A stretch of 64,000 nt of DNA, taken from assembly GCA_030435675.1 (NCBI GenBank), contig CM059621.1:1984001-2048000 (forward strand), in the 5' to 3' direction. The position numbers and the translations under genes were made by a program. Of the stretch, positions 11,677 to 22,996 are shown piece after piece. The notes under the pieces were generated by a model, which was not told where the DNA came from, did not search any database, and saw only the letters and a program-made list of their open reading frames with translations. Position 1 is the stretch's first letter. Every line of letters begins with the position of its first letter. The DNA comes from Steinernema hermaphroditum. Lineage: Eukaryota > Nematoda > Chromadorea > Rhabditida > Steinernematidae.

Positions 11677-12708
11677 ATATTCGTTTTGTTCTGTTAAGGT
11701 CGTGGTTATGCTGGAATTATGAAATAAGCTGACCTAGATCGAACAGATTGGTGCATTATTAAATCAGAGTAAAAGACGATTCCAAACGCTGGATGTAAAA
11801 ATGGAGCTTCAGAGTACAAATAACAGTTGTGCCCACTTGTTGAAAAGACAATGAATAAAAACATCAAGTTCAGATGTATTCTACCTCATAGATACATCCA
11901 CCTCATAGAAACAAGGAGTCATCCGCTGGTTTGTCTGTTTGCATGCGACAATGCAAGGAGCCGGACTGCCATTGAACCGACACCGTGAACAGATTGTAAC
12001 GCGTTCCCAATAAGTCACACTGACAGTTAAAAAGTAATTCGTCACTTTACCTATAGAGCCCCTAGGTAATCCATTTGTATACCGGACGAATTATAGATAG
12101 AAACGATTCCATAAGCAACAATTTTGCCTACCTTTAGGTGACCGACCATTACCGCCCATGAAGGACCACGATTTCGCGCCTCTTAAGCAGTCGTTTTGGC
12201 CAAGCAGCCATGAAGGCATTGCTGTTCATAAAGTTGTTTTTATAGGGTTCAAGTTTCATCCACTATACAAGTAGGCCAAGCGTTCCCGGAGTCACACATT
12301 AATTTCTAACGGGGCGTGCTTACTTCTCATATTTGGGTAATTCGAAAGAACGTCGAAGTTTGTCGTATAACTTAACTTATAACCAAAGAGGCACAAGACT
12401 AGTCACCCAAGAGCCATGTTCTCAGTGCCCACAAAAACAGTTCTTATGTCAATACATTGAACGTCACTTTTTTTCTGTGAGTTAAGGAAGTCGTAACATA
12501 TTATGACTTGTTAGTTAGTCATCGCAATACAATCGTTTTCTGAAGTTTATGGGAAACGAGCGAAGAAAAATGCCTGTGCTTTCCCACCTGTAGCCTGTGT
12601 AGGGCGAAAAACATATATACGCTAGTTCTCTCTAGTGATTTCACGGCAGCAGCTCTAGCCTATTGCTGTTTAGCTATACCGTAATAAAGGAGAACCTTTT
12701 CGTTCATC
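11677..12708. other. Intergenic between tandem receptors
   Basis: No coding frame supported. An AATAAA at about 11854 could end the preceding gene's transcript. The ~100 bp before 12709 includes a possible 'acatatatacgc' promoter-like stretch near 12610. Confidence 0.4.
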
Positions 12709-13670
12709 ATGGTGGTCTCCGATGCTGTTTTTTACGGTAATTACGTAACTGAATTCCTGTGCTCTCTGATTACCGTAATCTTAAACCCCATCACTCTGAA
12801 TTGTCAATTTAAAAAGCGTGGAAAAAGTGGACAATTTTCTATGCTCTTCACTCACATCGCATTCCATACCGTTTTTGCTTTTATTTCGGTAATTTGGTCG
12901 GGATCTGTACTCATAGGAGAGCCAGGTATCTCTGGGACGTCTTACGAGGTTATACGATGTACATTTAGTTCACAGCATAAGCGTTTGGTCTGGAATATTT
13001 CACGTCTCCATCCATCCCACTATCGGCGTCATTGACCTCTTCGTGGCCATAGATCGACTCATATCGATAGGCTTTCCCATATTTTACATGGTTAATGCTA
13101 AGTACAAAGTTGCGATTGCGGCAACTACCACAGCGACGGCCATCTATGTCTTCTTCATGGTTTGGTACACGATCACTATAAACGAAAAGGCTAAGAAGCC
13201 TATTACGATCGTTAACTATGTGAGCAGTGATGTCACCTTCTGGGGCTACACTGTCAATTGCACTACGCTACTGGCTAACATTATAATCACGTTAATTCTT
13301 CTTATCATGATGTGGAAGTACTTCAAGTCGCTCAATCATCAGACAAGTGTGGACAGGAATCGACCAGGTAGCAGATCGACAAGACTGGTTGGATTAGCCA
13401 TAAAAATTCATATTTATTAGAGCTTTCTAGGCTAACACTATCGTCTTCTATCAAATCATCATCGAAATGATTTTCTGGGTGGCGCCGTCGATTTCCAAAG
13501 TTGTTTCTGAATACATATTTCACAAGAACTTAACAGTTGATGCGGGCCCTATAACAATGACGACCTTCCTGATCTACGTGGGTAATTGCAGTATTTTGTA
13601 CTATCGAAAGCTGGTGTGGAGAGCTGGCGACACAGGCGCTACTACTGGAACGGCCAAGGGTACAACATGA
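12709..13670 (+). CDS. Srbc-like 7TM chemoreceptor (2 of 3 tandem)
   Basis: Exons 12709-12925, 12969-13387 and 13431-13670 encode 291 residues. Conserved with the 10723 gene: NPITLNCQFKKRGKSGQFS after TM1, VAIDRLISIGFPIFY at TM3, INEKAKKPITIVNYVSSDV in the second extracellular loop, ANTIVFYQIIIEMIFWVAP leading TM6 and AGPITMTTFLIYVGN at TM7. The second donor is a weak GTTGGA, supported because exon 2 length (419 nt) and the downstream frame agree exactly with the paralogue. The C-terminus is short and Thr/Gly-rich. A tandem duplicate, probably an active gene. Confidence 0.82.
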
Positions 13671-16039
13671 TCGTTAACTTATTTGTATTATTGACGTCTA
13701 TGTTTTTCCTCCTTACTGGAATGTACGTAATACATTTTCACAGAAGGCAATAACAGAAATTATAGGAACGCCATTGTTTCATACACGATGATTCTGATGT
13801 TTATTGCACTTGTTCCTTGTTGTCAATATCGGCTTTAAGTTTTTCTATCCTACATAGTGCTCAGAAAGTTCTCTAACAGGAAAATAAGATCTTTTGCAAG
13901 AAAAAACGTATTTTCATCAGAAAACGATCAACAACGTTTTGTTCTCTAGCGCTTCTAGCGTTGAGCATGTTTTTTTTTTATTTTTTGCGATGCGAGTCAC
14001 GGAGCACTACACTTGGGCGCACGTTCATTTGGGCGCACGTTCATTTGGGCGCAACGTTCATTTGCGCGCACGTTCATTTGGGCGCACGTTCATTTGAGCG
14101 CATATGTATTTAAGGTTGCGGGCGAGTGAAGCGAGCCACGTATTCATCTTACGTGCAGCCTAGCATCCAGGTTTGGCCTAGGCAAACCCCGGCTTGGCTT
14201 AGGCTCCGGCTTAGGACTATGCCTAGATATTTGAGGTTGCGGGCGAGCGAAGCGAGCCCCTTATTCATTTTTGTGCTTGGCCTAACATCCAGGCTTGGCT
14301 TAGGCAAACCCCGGCTTGGCTTAGGCTCCGGCTTAGGACTATGCCTATTGATTTTAAGCGAGCCCGAAGCCCAAATAAATGTGCGCCCAAATGAACGTGC
14401 GCCCAAGTGAAGGTGCGCCCAAATGAACGTGCGCCCAAATGAACGTGCGCCCAAATGAACGTGCGCCCAAATAAAAGTGCGCCCAAATGAATGTGCGCCC
14501 AAATGAACGTGCGCCCAAATGGTTGCGCCCAAATGAACGTGCGCCCAAATGAATTGCGCCCAAATGATAGGTACCGTACGAGTCAGGCTATCCAGACCAA
14601 TTCCTTACCAGGCCTGCCCTCTCAGAGTTTATGCTAACGTGAGGCGTTGGGAAGACCTTCTCCTACAGAATAGACCAGATGTAGTCCATACAATTGGGAT
14701 CGAGTTGGACGGCAAAATGCCCATCATTTCATTTACTCTTGACTCAATGGCGTTCACCATACAAGAGATCTCATAATGCGCAATGAAGAACCGTAGATAA
14801 CTGCTTCTCTTTTTCTCAGACGACATCGGAATTGAAAGTGCCTAAGGCGAATCGACGAAGAAGTTCTATCCAAAAGCAGCGCGATGGTTGAGCTCAGCGG
14901 GCAAAGTGGAATCCCATCTTTGGATCGACTGGCGGCGTAGACTTTGAAATTGTCGCCATTCTTCGGCTCGAGTGAACGGCGCGGGTGGTCAGGCGGTGCT
15001 GACGGTCTTTTCGGTTCATAAAGTTATACAGCATTCGAGTTTTAGAGGTGACGGCAAGATTGTCAGTATACGATTGAAGTTGTTTGTGTTTGCCACTGCT
15101 TTGTGATGGAGTTTTTCCAAATGGAACACATCCGCTGTGCTGGTGACAAAGCGCAGAAGTCCGCGAACTGAATGTGGATGACACAACATATCTAAGGGTT
15201 GTAAAAAAGGTGTTCCTGGTAGGATGACGGGACGCATCACTTTGCAGGACGACACTGAAAAGACTGCACGTACTGTTTTCCAGATCTGATTAATGTACTA
15301 AAGCGTTAATTTCTAGCTAATTGCCTTAAAATACCATGCAATCAACGTATCATAGATCACATGTCCAAGATGTTTACGCACTTCTTGACAACCAGTTTTA
15401 GGTATAGCCTCACATGTCTAGTCGCACGTTTTTCTCACGTCTTTGTTCTTCCTCGAACTGATCGTTTGAATCTATAGTGAACTTATTCAATAAATGTATC
15501 CTCAGATTAACGGAATGGATCGAGTACACGAGAATGTTCCACCTACAGCCTGTTTTCCGCCAATTCATACTCTTGTTAACTCTTTGTCAAGAGATGCCAA
15601 ATGACCCGTCTTCGGATCAGTTGGATCCAGTGCGAACAGAGCGCAGACGACCAGAGAGATAATCGGATTTCTTCTGCCCCGGCATTCCATATACTTTGTC
15701 TCTCGTCGTCTGCGCTCCCGGTTCGGTATCTCTCTCTCTTTGTCTCTTGATTATAACTATCTTAAGATGATTACTTCCTATTAGACTATGACACGACATA
15801 AGAACATCAACTGGCGTTGTATTGTGACACGGTAGACAACGTAACCTTGACGTATGTATCTGATTGCTCACTTAATCGTTTTCAGGGAACTTTCATAACA
15901 GGCCATGCAAAATGTCACATTTATTTTTCCTGTTGTTATGAAGGGAACCAACTACAGCTAGTGCCAGGGAACCTTCCCATCTCCCCCGTGTTTGGCGTAT
16001 AACTAGACGAAACCTTGTTCGGTAACGCGCACTTCCCTT
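13671..16039. other. Intergenic with a foldback repeat; no supported gene
   Basis: Apart from the inverted minisatellite at 14011-14568, only scattered short ORFs are present (for example 14629-14826 and 15617-15871), none with signal, membrane or splice support. Confidence 0.4.
14011..14568. mobile_element. Foldback-type element: inverted minisatellite arms
   Basis: The left arm (14011-14104) is five to six copies of a ~16-bp unit, GCGCACGTTCATTTGG. The right arm (about 14370-14568) is about twelve copies of the exact reverse complement (CCAAATGAACGTGCGC). Between them lies a ~120-bp unit (starting 'ggttgcgggcgag') duplicated head to tail at about 14112-14230 and 14231-14350. Inverted tandem arrays around a spacer are the hallmark of foldback elements; no transposase is present. 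The Gly-Ala-Arg-Ser-Phe-rich frames here are repeat artefacts. Confidence 0.7.
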
Positions 16040-16969
16040 ATGGACCAACTGTACAACAGAGCTCTCGACGTGAGCATATTCATCCACATTCCCCTAAAGC
16101 TGCTATCGATGTACATTGTATTCCGCCATTCTCCAAAAAAGATGGGCGCTCTGCCCAAGTTTATTCTAAATGTTATGATCTGGAATTTTCTCGGAACCGT
16201 CTTCGCTGCAATACTGCACATGAATCCACAGTATCCTGCGTTGTGCTATCGTGCTGATGGACTTATTCGCCTGTTCGCTAATAATGAAAATGTTTTTCAT
16301 ATGTGTTTCGCGGCAACGTTCACTTGTATCATGTTCTGTGCCTTGGGCCTTAGCTTTGCATTTCCCTACCGCTACTTTGTTTTCGTTTATCCGGAGATCC
16401 TGAAGAAGATCGAGCTGAAATGGGTCGTTTGCCTGCTGGCTGTAGTACATATTATATTAACTGTCGCTCTGGTTAATGGCTACAGGGCTGCGGTCATCTT
16501 TTACGATGACTACACCTGGGAGAGTGAGCTTCCACCTCGTCAAGGTCTCTTTTGCTATTGGCCGTATGGATGGGTACAGGCATCTGTATTTGTGGTGACA
16601 CTAATATCTCTTACTTTGATAAGCACCTTTTCTCTTCTTCTTCGACGGAATCTCATTCGAATGAAGTCCATTTTAAGCCAGCAAACACTACTGATGCATC
16701 GAAAGTTTCTTGTATACTTGTTGATTATTACCGCTGCTCCCGTGATATTCGGTGGAATTCCTCTAACTGTCTGTCTTCTCTGCGCCGTGTTTCCTCGTAT
16801 TCCCTATAGCAGAGAAGCCGCCTTGGTCGGGAACCTTGTTCTTATGAATCATGGAGCTGTATTTTCCGTTGTTTCCATTGTAACATATAGGCCTTACTAT
16901 AAGGCTGCGCGGAGACTATTCGCACAATTGTTTCGCTTGGACTTGACTAGTACCAATCCATTGTCATGA
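16040..16969 (+). CDS. Intronless Srh-like 7TM chemoreceptor
   Basis: One uninterrupted exon of 309 residues. TM1 (LKLLSMYIVF) is followed by RHSPKKMGALPKFILNVMIW, the Srh 'sP..M...k..lln' signature, then NFLGTVFAAILHMNPQYP. TM3 ends in SFAFPYRYFVFVYPE. TM7 is followed by TYRPYYKAARRL. The closest relative in the window is the 312-residue gene at 47678-48616 (shared 'YWPYGW' loop after TM4 and 'QTLLMHRK' / 'QTIELHRR' before TM6). It sits between the second and third srbc-like genes, so it appears inserted into that tandem array. The absence of introns contrasts with the other srh genes here and hints at retroposition or wholesale intron loss in this subfamily. Confidence 0.88.
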   Translation: MDQLYNRALDVSIFIHIPLKLLSMYIVFRHSPKKMGALPKFILNVMIWNFLGTVFAAILHMNPQYPALCYRADGLIRLFANNENVFHMCFAATFTCIMFCALGLSFAFPYRYFVFVYPEILKKIELKWVVCLLAVVHIILTVALVNGYRAAVIFYDDYTWESELPPRQGLFCYWPYGWVQASVFVVTLISLTLISTFSLLLRRNLIRMKSILSQQTLLMHRKFLVYLLIITAAPVIFGGIPLTVCLLCAVFPRIPYSREAALVGNLVLMNHGAVFSVVSIVTYRPYYKAARRLFAQLFRLDLTSTNPLS

Positions 16970-17807
16970 AAACTATTTGCACAACAATGAGGGACCGACG
17001 TCTGAGCCGGTAACTCCCGAAGTTAGTCTCAAAACATTTATTGAGAATATTTTGTTCAGCATCATCCCTGAGCAAGTGATCAGCACACATCACCAGCTGA
17101 CATGAAAACGGAAACAAGTTTGGTCACTGTTCGATAGTAGTCCCCCTTCAGCGTTTAAACTGACAAGTCGCCCTTTTGTGTCATCTATTGTACATGTTAA
17201 GGATGTGATTGTTTATAAAGATGAATCGCATTCAACTGGTCGTTCCCCAAGACATTACAGTCATTGATTTGAGAACTCCAGAAGTACACGGCTTAAACGA
17301 TCTGTTGCTTAGCTTTCATTGATACCATGTTCACTTCTGCATGTCTCCGAGAAGCGAATATACAGGGAAGCAACAATTACACAAACATGTACCGTCCGCC
17401 CAATAATGCAGCCCACCCTTGCACCTTTCCTGATCTCGTTCTACTAGTTTGCGACGGCCGCCGCCATGTCCAAGCTCTTCTGCTTGGTCGGTCTGAAATC
17501 GGGAGATTTGGGCTTCTGTCTGTTCTTGACGCCTTCTTCTCCTTCTTTAACCCTTTCTCCTTCTCTTGACGCTCTTGGACCATTCACATTCTGTCATAAC
17601 AGTACCATCGAATACATCTCTCTAATTATGGCTGAAATCAATCAGAGATTAGGTGTATACCCTTGTTAGAATTTTTGTTTTCGCGTTGTACCGGATTCTC
17701 TCCCCTTTATCGGGTCCTCCCACCCCGTTTCCAGTTCCCCTTTCTCTTCTTTTTATCCGCTAGTTTACGTAGATAGAACGCATTTTGACCCACTCTCATC
17801 GTTGAAC
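16970..17807. other. Intergenic, no supported gene
   Basis: Pyrimidine-rich stretch at about 17500-17760 precedes the next gene. The ORFs at 17327-17669 show no gene-like features. Confidence 0.4.
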
Positions 17808-18735
17808 ATGGCTGTCCCTCCGACGGTGTTCTATACAGATTATGGTATTCAACTAGTATGCGCTCTGATTATTGTACTTTTGAATCCGGTAACTCTTTAT
17901 CGACACGTAAAGTCTAAAGCTGGATGTGGACACTATTCTTTGCTCCTAACACATATCGGATTTCATTCAGTCTTTGGTTTCTTCACTCTTATATGGGCTT
18001 GCACAGTTCTCCTTCACAAAGGTTTCACTAGCATTCCGTAACTATATTAACTGCAGGCTTTAGCTCATACCATATGTATTTGGACCGGAATATTGCACCT
18101 TGCGCTGCATCCAGCGATTGGCGTTGTTGACGTATTTCTTGCTCTAGACCGACTTATATCGATGGTCTTTCCTGTCCACTACATGATGGGAATTAGAAGG
18201 AAGCTCCTGTATTCAGCTGTTCTAACTGGATCGTTCATCTATGGCGCCTTTCTTGGTGTTTACATCTCAACAACCAATGACAAAAGCCATCAGACTATAA
18301 CAGTTGTGAATTACGTAAGCCGAAACCTGATGCGACGAGCGTATATTCTCAACATGCTCTCAATAGCGATCAATATGGTTCTGTCCGTGATTCTCCTTTT
18401 TGTTATGTGGAAGTATTATCATAGGAGTGCTGTGGATCGGGTGAGATCGGAAAAGCTGGTATGGTTTTGGAGACTTATTTTGACAATTTGTCCAGCGATT
18501 TCAGGCCAATTCTATTGTACTTCATCAGACAATTTTAAAATTCGTTTTTTGGTTCTGCCCGACATTGCTTAAGGTGATATCCGAATATGGATACCACATA
18601 AACTTGACATCGACCTGGGGACCAATTACTATCACGACTTTTTTGGTGTACATTGCCTGCTGTAGCGTGCTCTACTGGATGAGATTTCCGTTGAGGAGAG
18701 ATGAAGACGATGAAGAAGCTCTTTGTGAAGGTTGA
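17808..18735 (+). CDS. Srbc-like 7TM chemoreceptor (3 of 3 tandem)
   Basis: Exons 17808-18021, 18064-18458 and 18505-18735 yield 279 residues; I chose the ATG at 17808. Exon 1 is 214 nt, as in the gene at 10723, and both introns fall at homologous positions. TM3 region: HPAIGVVDVFLALDRLISM, followed by VFPVHY. TM6-TM7: FVFWFCPTLLKVISEY, then WGPITITTFLVYIACC. The C-terminus ends in a cluster of acidic residues (DEDDEEALCE), unlike its two paralogues, which end in small polar residues. The loop after TM5 is shorter by eight codons. Probably functional. Confidence 0.82.
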
Positions 18736-18876
18736 ATCTGTTCATAGCGTCTATTTGCAAATTGTGATCAAAACCAGCATGATGTGGTATATGAGGCATT
18801 TTTTTATCAATAATCGTTCCACTAATCGTCATATATACATAATGAGTCACCAAGACGTTTCAGCGTCAACCATCAT

Positions 18877-20296
18877 CTACTTCCTGACACTCGAAATTCC
18901 AGATGTGCCTACAACCGAAACAATCCGTCGTCGAAGCGGGATGAACTCTCTTCTCAATTGCCTAAAATTTCGTTGAGTACATTCCGCCATCGATCTGACA
19001 TACTTATACAAACACAGATAAATAACGGGTGGGATCACCAGCGTGTTAACGATGTAGCCAAGAAATACACCAAACTCCACCTAGTGAAACTTCGGCAGCT
19101 GCGCATAGTTGAAAAGTATAGCCATGGTCATATCGCAGATAAACCTCAGACCGCCATAGAATAGGATAGCCTTTTCCCTCTGGAAATTCGGGATTTTTCC
19201 ATTCTTGATTTGCATGTGGATCAGATAGGCGGTGATAGCCAGATATATCACTAGTGTGAAAAAGATGCTGACGACGAGGACAGCACCTCCAATACGTTGG
19301 ACAAGTTCAGAATACGGCTTTGTGTAATCGTATCGAGTGACGAGATTTCCCGGGATGATGATGTAGTCGCAGCACGGTGTCATAAGGGCGGTGAAGAGGG
19401 CGACTCCAAACATCCATGAGGCAATGAGAATGATCTGAAACCAAGAAAGCTCAGTAGTCCGTAGTTTCTCTTGTATTATTTTAACAATCCGGGCAATATT
19501 GTTCACATGTTACTCGGTATAACACGTGAATTCAACATGGGCCAATTGCTACTTTGCACTTTGGAAATCAGTGTTGATCCCGGAAAGTTCCCGACCAATT
19601 GTTCAGGGAATGTTTTCATGAGGTATGCCATGTGATTCACAAGGAAATAACAACCTTTAAAGGTAAATCATTACCATTCCAATGACTATACTATGGACCT
19701 TTTTTTTCCATTAAGAGATTTTTCACAGATTTTAAACACGACCTGCAGGCGCGTCCTGTATTCATTAACATCCAGGCTCCCCCTATGCTCCGTCCTGGGC
19801 GACAAAGTTAGATAATAGGCACGTGCTGACATAAATGGAACTGCCGCTCAATCTTCATGTACAGCCTTCTCGTGCCACATTTGATTTAAATCCACTTACT
19901 CTATGAATAATACTGGGGTAGTGCAGTCCGCACATGATCTTCAGCCTATTGAGAGCCAGCACAAAGCTGAGCAATGATTGAACTCTTATAGCAGACGTCA
20001 TAATCTTCATAAAAGTGGATCCCAGCTTCACCACATCATAATTATTAACTTGTGCAACGCCAAAGAAGAAGATTCCGGGAGCTACGATGACTTGGGATAT
20101 ACCCACATGTGCCATAATTTGGTAACATTCGAGACTTTTATACTTCGTCCTCGAAATGAAGAGCTACAAAGTGGCGCTTAATTCTTGCCTCATTTTAATC
20201 ACTTACATATAAGATTCTGATATAAGGGGGCGGCAAAATAACAGCTAGAATAATACAAACGATTCCAACAGCGAGTTGAAGGCTGTCAAGAACCAT
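18877..20296 (-). pseudogene. Srt-like 7TM receptor with a nonsense codon
   Basis: Exons 20207-20296, 19900-20163, 19004-19434 and 18877-18961 align exon by exon with the intact paralogue at 20755-21799; exons 2 and 3 have identical lengths of 264 and 431 nt. The frame carries TAG at 19081-19083 where the paralogue has TGG (Trp) in ...PHTHWVDFP. The sequence after it still matches the paralogue (GVFLGYIVNTLVIPPVIYLC), so this is a recent nonsense lesion before TM7. Family features: 'ECYQIMAHVGISQVIVAPG' at TM2, a 'LNRLKIMCGLHYPS' box after TM3 and a P-rich TM7 ending 'IYLCLYK', as in Srt receptors. The final intron (18962-19003, 42 nt) contains no stop, so retention is also in frame. Confidence 0.75.
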
Positions 20297-20754
20297 GGGA
20301 CCGAATTAAAAATGAGTTGGAGCTGGCGAGCAAATCTTTGGGAAAATGCAGAGAACACAGGGTAATACACCACAAGCAGCTCATGTTTAGAGCACGTGCC
20401 CAATGTAAATTAGAGATATAAGAACGAGAAGGTTCCAAGAATTGCACAAACAGTGCTTCTCACGAAACACAGAATTGCTGTTCTTAGGATCAGATCACAT
20501 AATGGTGTCAAAGTAAAGCTGTCAAAGTTTAGAAAATGTGCTCATTGGTCCGCTCAATTGGTCGAACAGAACGTAGCCGCAACCGTCGACCGCGGATCGT
20601 ATAGGATCAAACTACATCTCGTTAACAATGCTCCCCCTGAATGAAAACCTGTAAATGAAGTCCTTAGAACTCCCGAAACCGGCTGATTCTCAATGAAAAA
20701 CATTGTTCATTACAGCTATTTTATTTTATCAACAAGACACATATTCTGATCAAT

Positions 20755-21799
20755 TTATATTCTTTGTTTGCCACTCGAGGATAGCACAGTGCTGACTGTT
20801 ACCGTAACAACAGAACCTGACCGAATAAAGAACTCCCTTCGCAGTTGCCTAAATTTTCACTTAGCAAACTAGTGGATTATGCTTGTAACTTACTCGTAGA
20901 GACACAGATACAATATCCACGGTAGGAGGAGATTGTTCAGCGTATATCCTAGTAGAACAGGGAAGTCCACCCAGTGGGTATGTGGTAGATGACCGAAGTT
21001 GAACAATATGGCCAACGTAATGTCGACAATGAATCTGAGCATTCCGTAGAATAAGATTGGCTTTTCTTTCTTGAAATTTGGGATTTTTCCAGACTTGTGT
21101 TGTATGTAGATGAGGTAGAGAACTATGATCAGGTAGGCAACAAAGGTCAAGGTCACAGTGGTAACCAATGAAACTGATCCGACTTCAGCAACAGTGGCTG
21201 TCCACGGCTTTGTCAAGTCGTACTGTGATAGGAACTGGCCGGGAATGACGAGGTAGTCACAGTACGGTGTCATGAGGAGGGTGAAATATACAATCCCGAA
21301 TATCCAGGCAGCTATGGCCACAGTCTAAAAAGCTTGCATTCTGTAATAGTGAGTCCAAGTATCAGTAAAATTTCCGGAAAATTTCGATTTGTGATCACGG
21401 TTAACTTACCGTATGAACAGCGCTGGGGTACTGCAGACCGCACATGATCTTCAGCCTATTCAAAGATAAAACGAAGCTCAACATCGCTTCCATCCTAACA
21501 GCTGTCGTCATAACTTTCATAAACGTTGAGCCGAGCCGAAGCACGTCAGTATCCCATAGCTGCGTTGTGCCGAAAAACAACACTCCTGGAGCCATGATAC
21601 ATTGGACAACGCCTATCTGCATCATGATGCGGTAACATTCAAGAGTGCGGTACTTTGCTTTAGAAGTGAAAATCTAGAAATTATTCATATTTCCACAACC
21701 AAATCGAACATTTACATAAATGATTCGAAGGTATGGGATAGGCAAAAGTATAGCCAACAGGACTAGAACCCATCCGACTACTATTTGCGAGGTATCCAT
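20755..21799 (-). CDS. Srt-like 7TM chemoreceptor
   Basis: Four exons, 21716-21799, 21410-21673, 20894-21324 and 20755-20848, encode 290 residues. TM1 ends IPYLRIIY; TM2 starts ECYRIMMQIGVVQCIMAPG; the TM3 end is LSFVLSLNRLKIMCGL; TM7 reads LLGYTLNNLLLPWILYLCLY. This layout ('YRIM', 'LNR', 'P..iYL.l') is that of the Srt family, though I hold the family name loosely. The last intron (20849-20893, 45 nt) is essential, since its sequence has three stops in frame. The neighbouring paralogue has an open 42-nt sequence at the same place. A tandem duplicate with the broken copy 460 bp downstream. Confidence 0.82.
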
Positions 21800-22996
21800 G
21801 GGTCACACTTTGTCTGACCAGAATCACCGACAGCCGGGGATATATAGGCAACCCGACCAGGGCGACCGCCGGTCAAAGAACCCACGTGATGCACATGAGA
21901 AAACGTGTCCTTTGTTGTTTCAGCTGTGAAAACAATGAGTTTTCTTTAGGCGCAGGGCAATGATGTTTGCCACAAACGTGATCGTGGGAATGTTCGGAAA
22001 GGTTGAATATGAGAGCAGTAACTGGAACTCAGAGCACAAAATTTCGCTAAAGCAGTGTTGGTAATCCCATTTCGTGGGCACACGCGAATAAGACTACAAG
22101 AGCAGAATTTACTCGAGCCCACTGGTATGAATTGCTCAAAAAAGTACTCTCGAGCGCAGCGAAACATAGGAGAAAGGAAAAGAGGATGGCTGAGTTATCA
22201 GTTAACTAAGGGCATTCCACCGTTGATGACATCCTTATGATGTAGCACACCCCAGCGTGGGTCGGATACCTATACAGCCCAATAATGCCAACATTCAACG
22301 GTTTTCCGGAACAATCAAAGTGGAGAGCCATTGTGGCGGTCAACTTAGTAACATATGGTCTCGGGTAGCCGTGGTTTTTGTGAATCCAAGAGTCATTTTT
22401 TCCACATTTGGCCCCTCAAAGTATAAGTTAGCCCGTGGAGCGCGTATGTGGTTATGGTAGCTGACAGTGCTTTATCTGTTACAGTGTGATTATCCGTTAT
22501 ATAACTCGAGCAATTGGTAACGTTGGAGTGAATCATGGTAATCGGGCGGGTCCGAACATGCGCGGCATATAATACCGGTAGCGTATCCTTCTTTGTCACC
22601 AAACAACAAGACGTTCATTTGCACTTGAAGAACAGCCTGTAATCGTTGTTCTACGTTCTTCCTTAGTGAAACAAGCGAGTCAGACACTACGCGAAATTTT
22701 TTAGACTAAAATTTTAAGTACAACACCTGCACTACAACATTTCTACATATTGAAAAAGCAGAACCACTGCCTTGTTTACATGCCTGCTCCTGCCCTTGTT
22801 CAGCGATTTTCATTGTTCTTGCCGCCCTTTACTCTTCTGAACCTGAACGCGAGGGCAGTATGAATGGGTACGTAATACCTTTTGAAATTCTGCTACCGTT
22901 CTTAGAAAGTGCCTTGCTCCAATTCATGTTTTGTTGTTGATTTTGTATATAAAGAGGAATGCTGTTAGTCCGGCAAATTTGCATCCCTAGGTTCAA
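21800..22996. other. Intergenic, no supported gene
   Basis: No coding frame supported. A divergent promoter region is expected, because the flanking srt-like (-) and srx (+) genes point away from each other. Confidence 0.4.

Noticed and set aside
14149..14563. Overlapping minus-strand ORFs rich in GARSFGRTFIWAH
   Set aside because: All are translations of the inverted 16-bp minisatellite.
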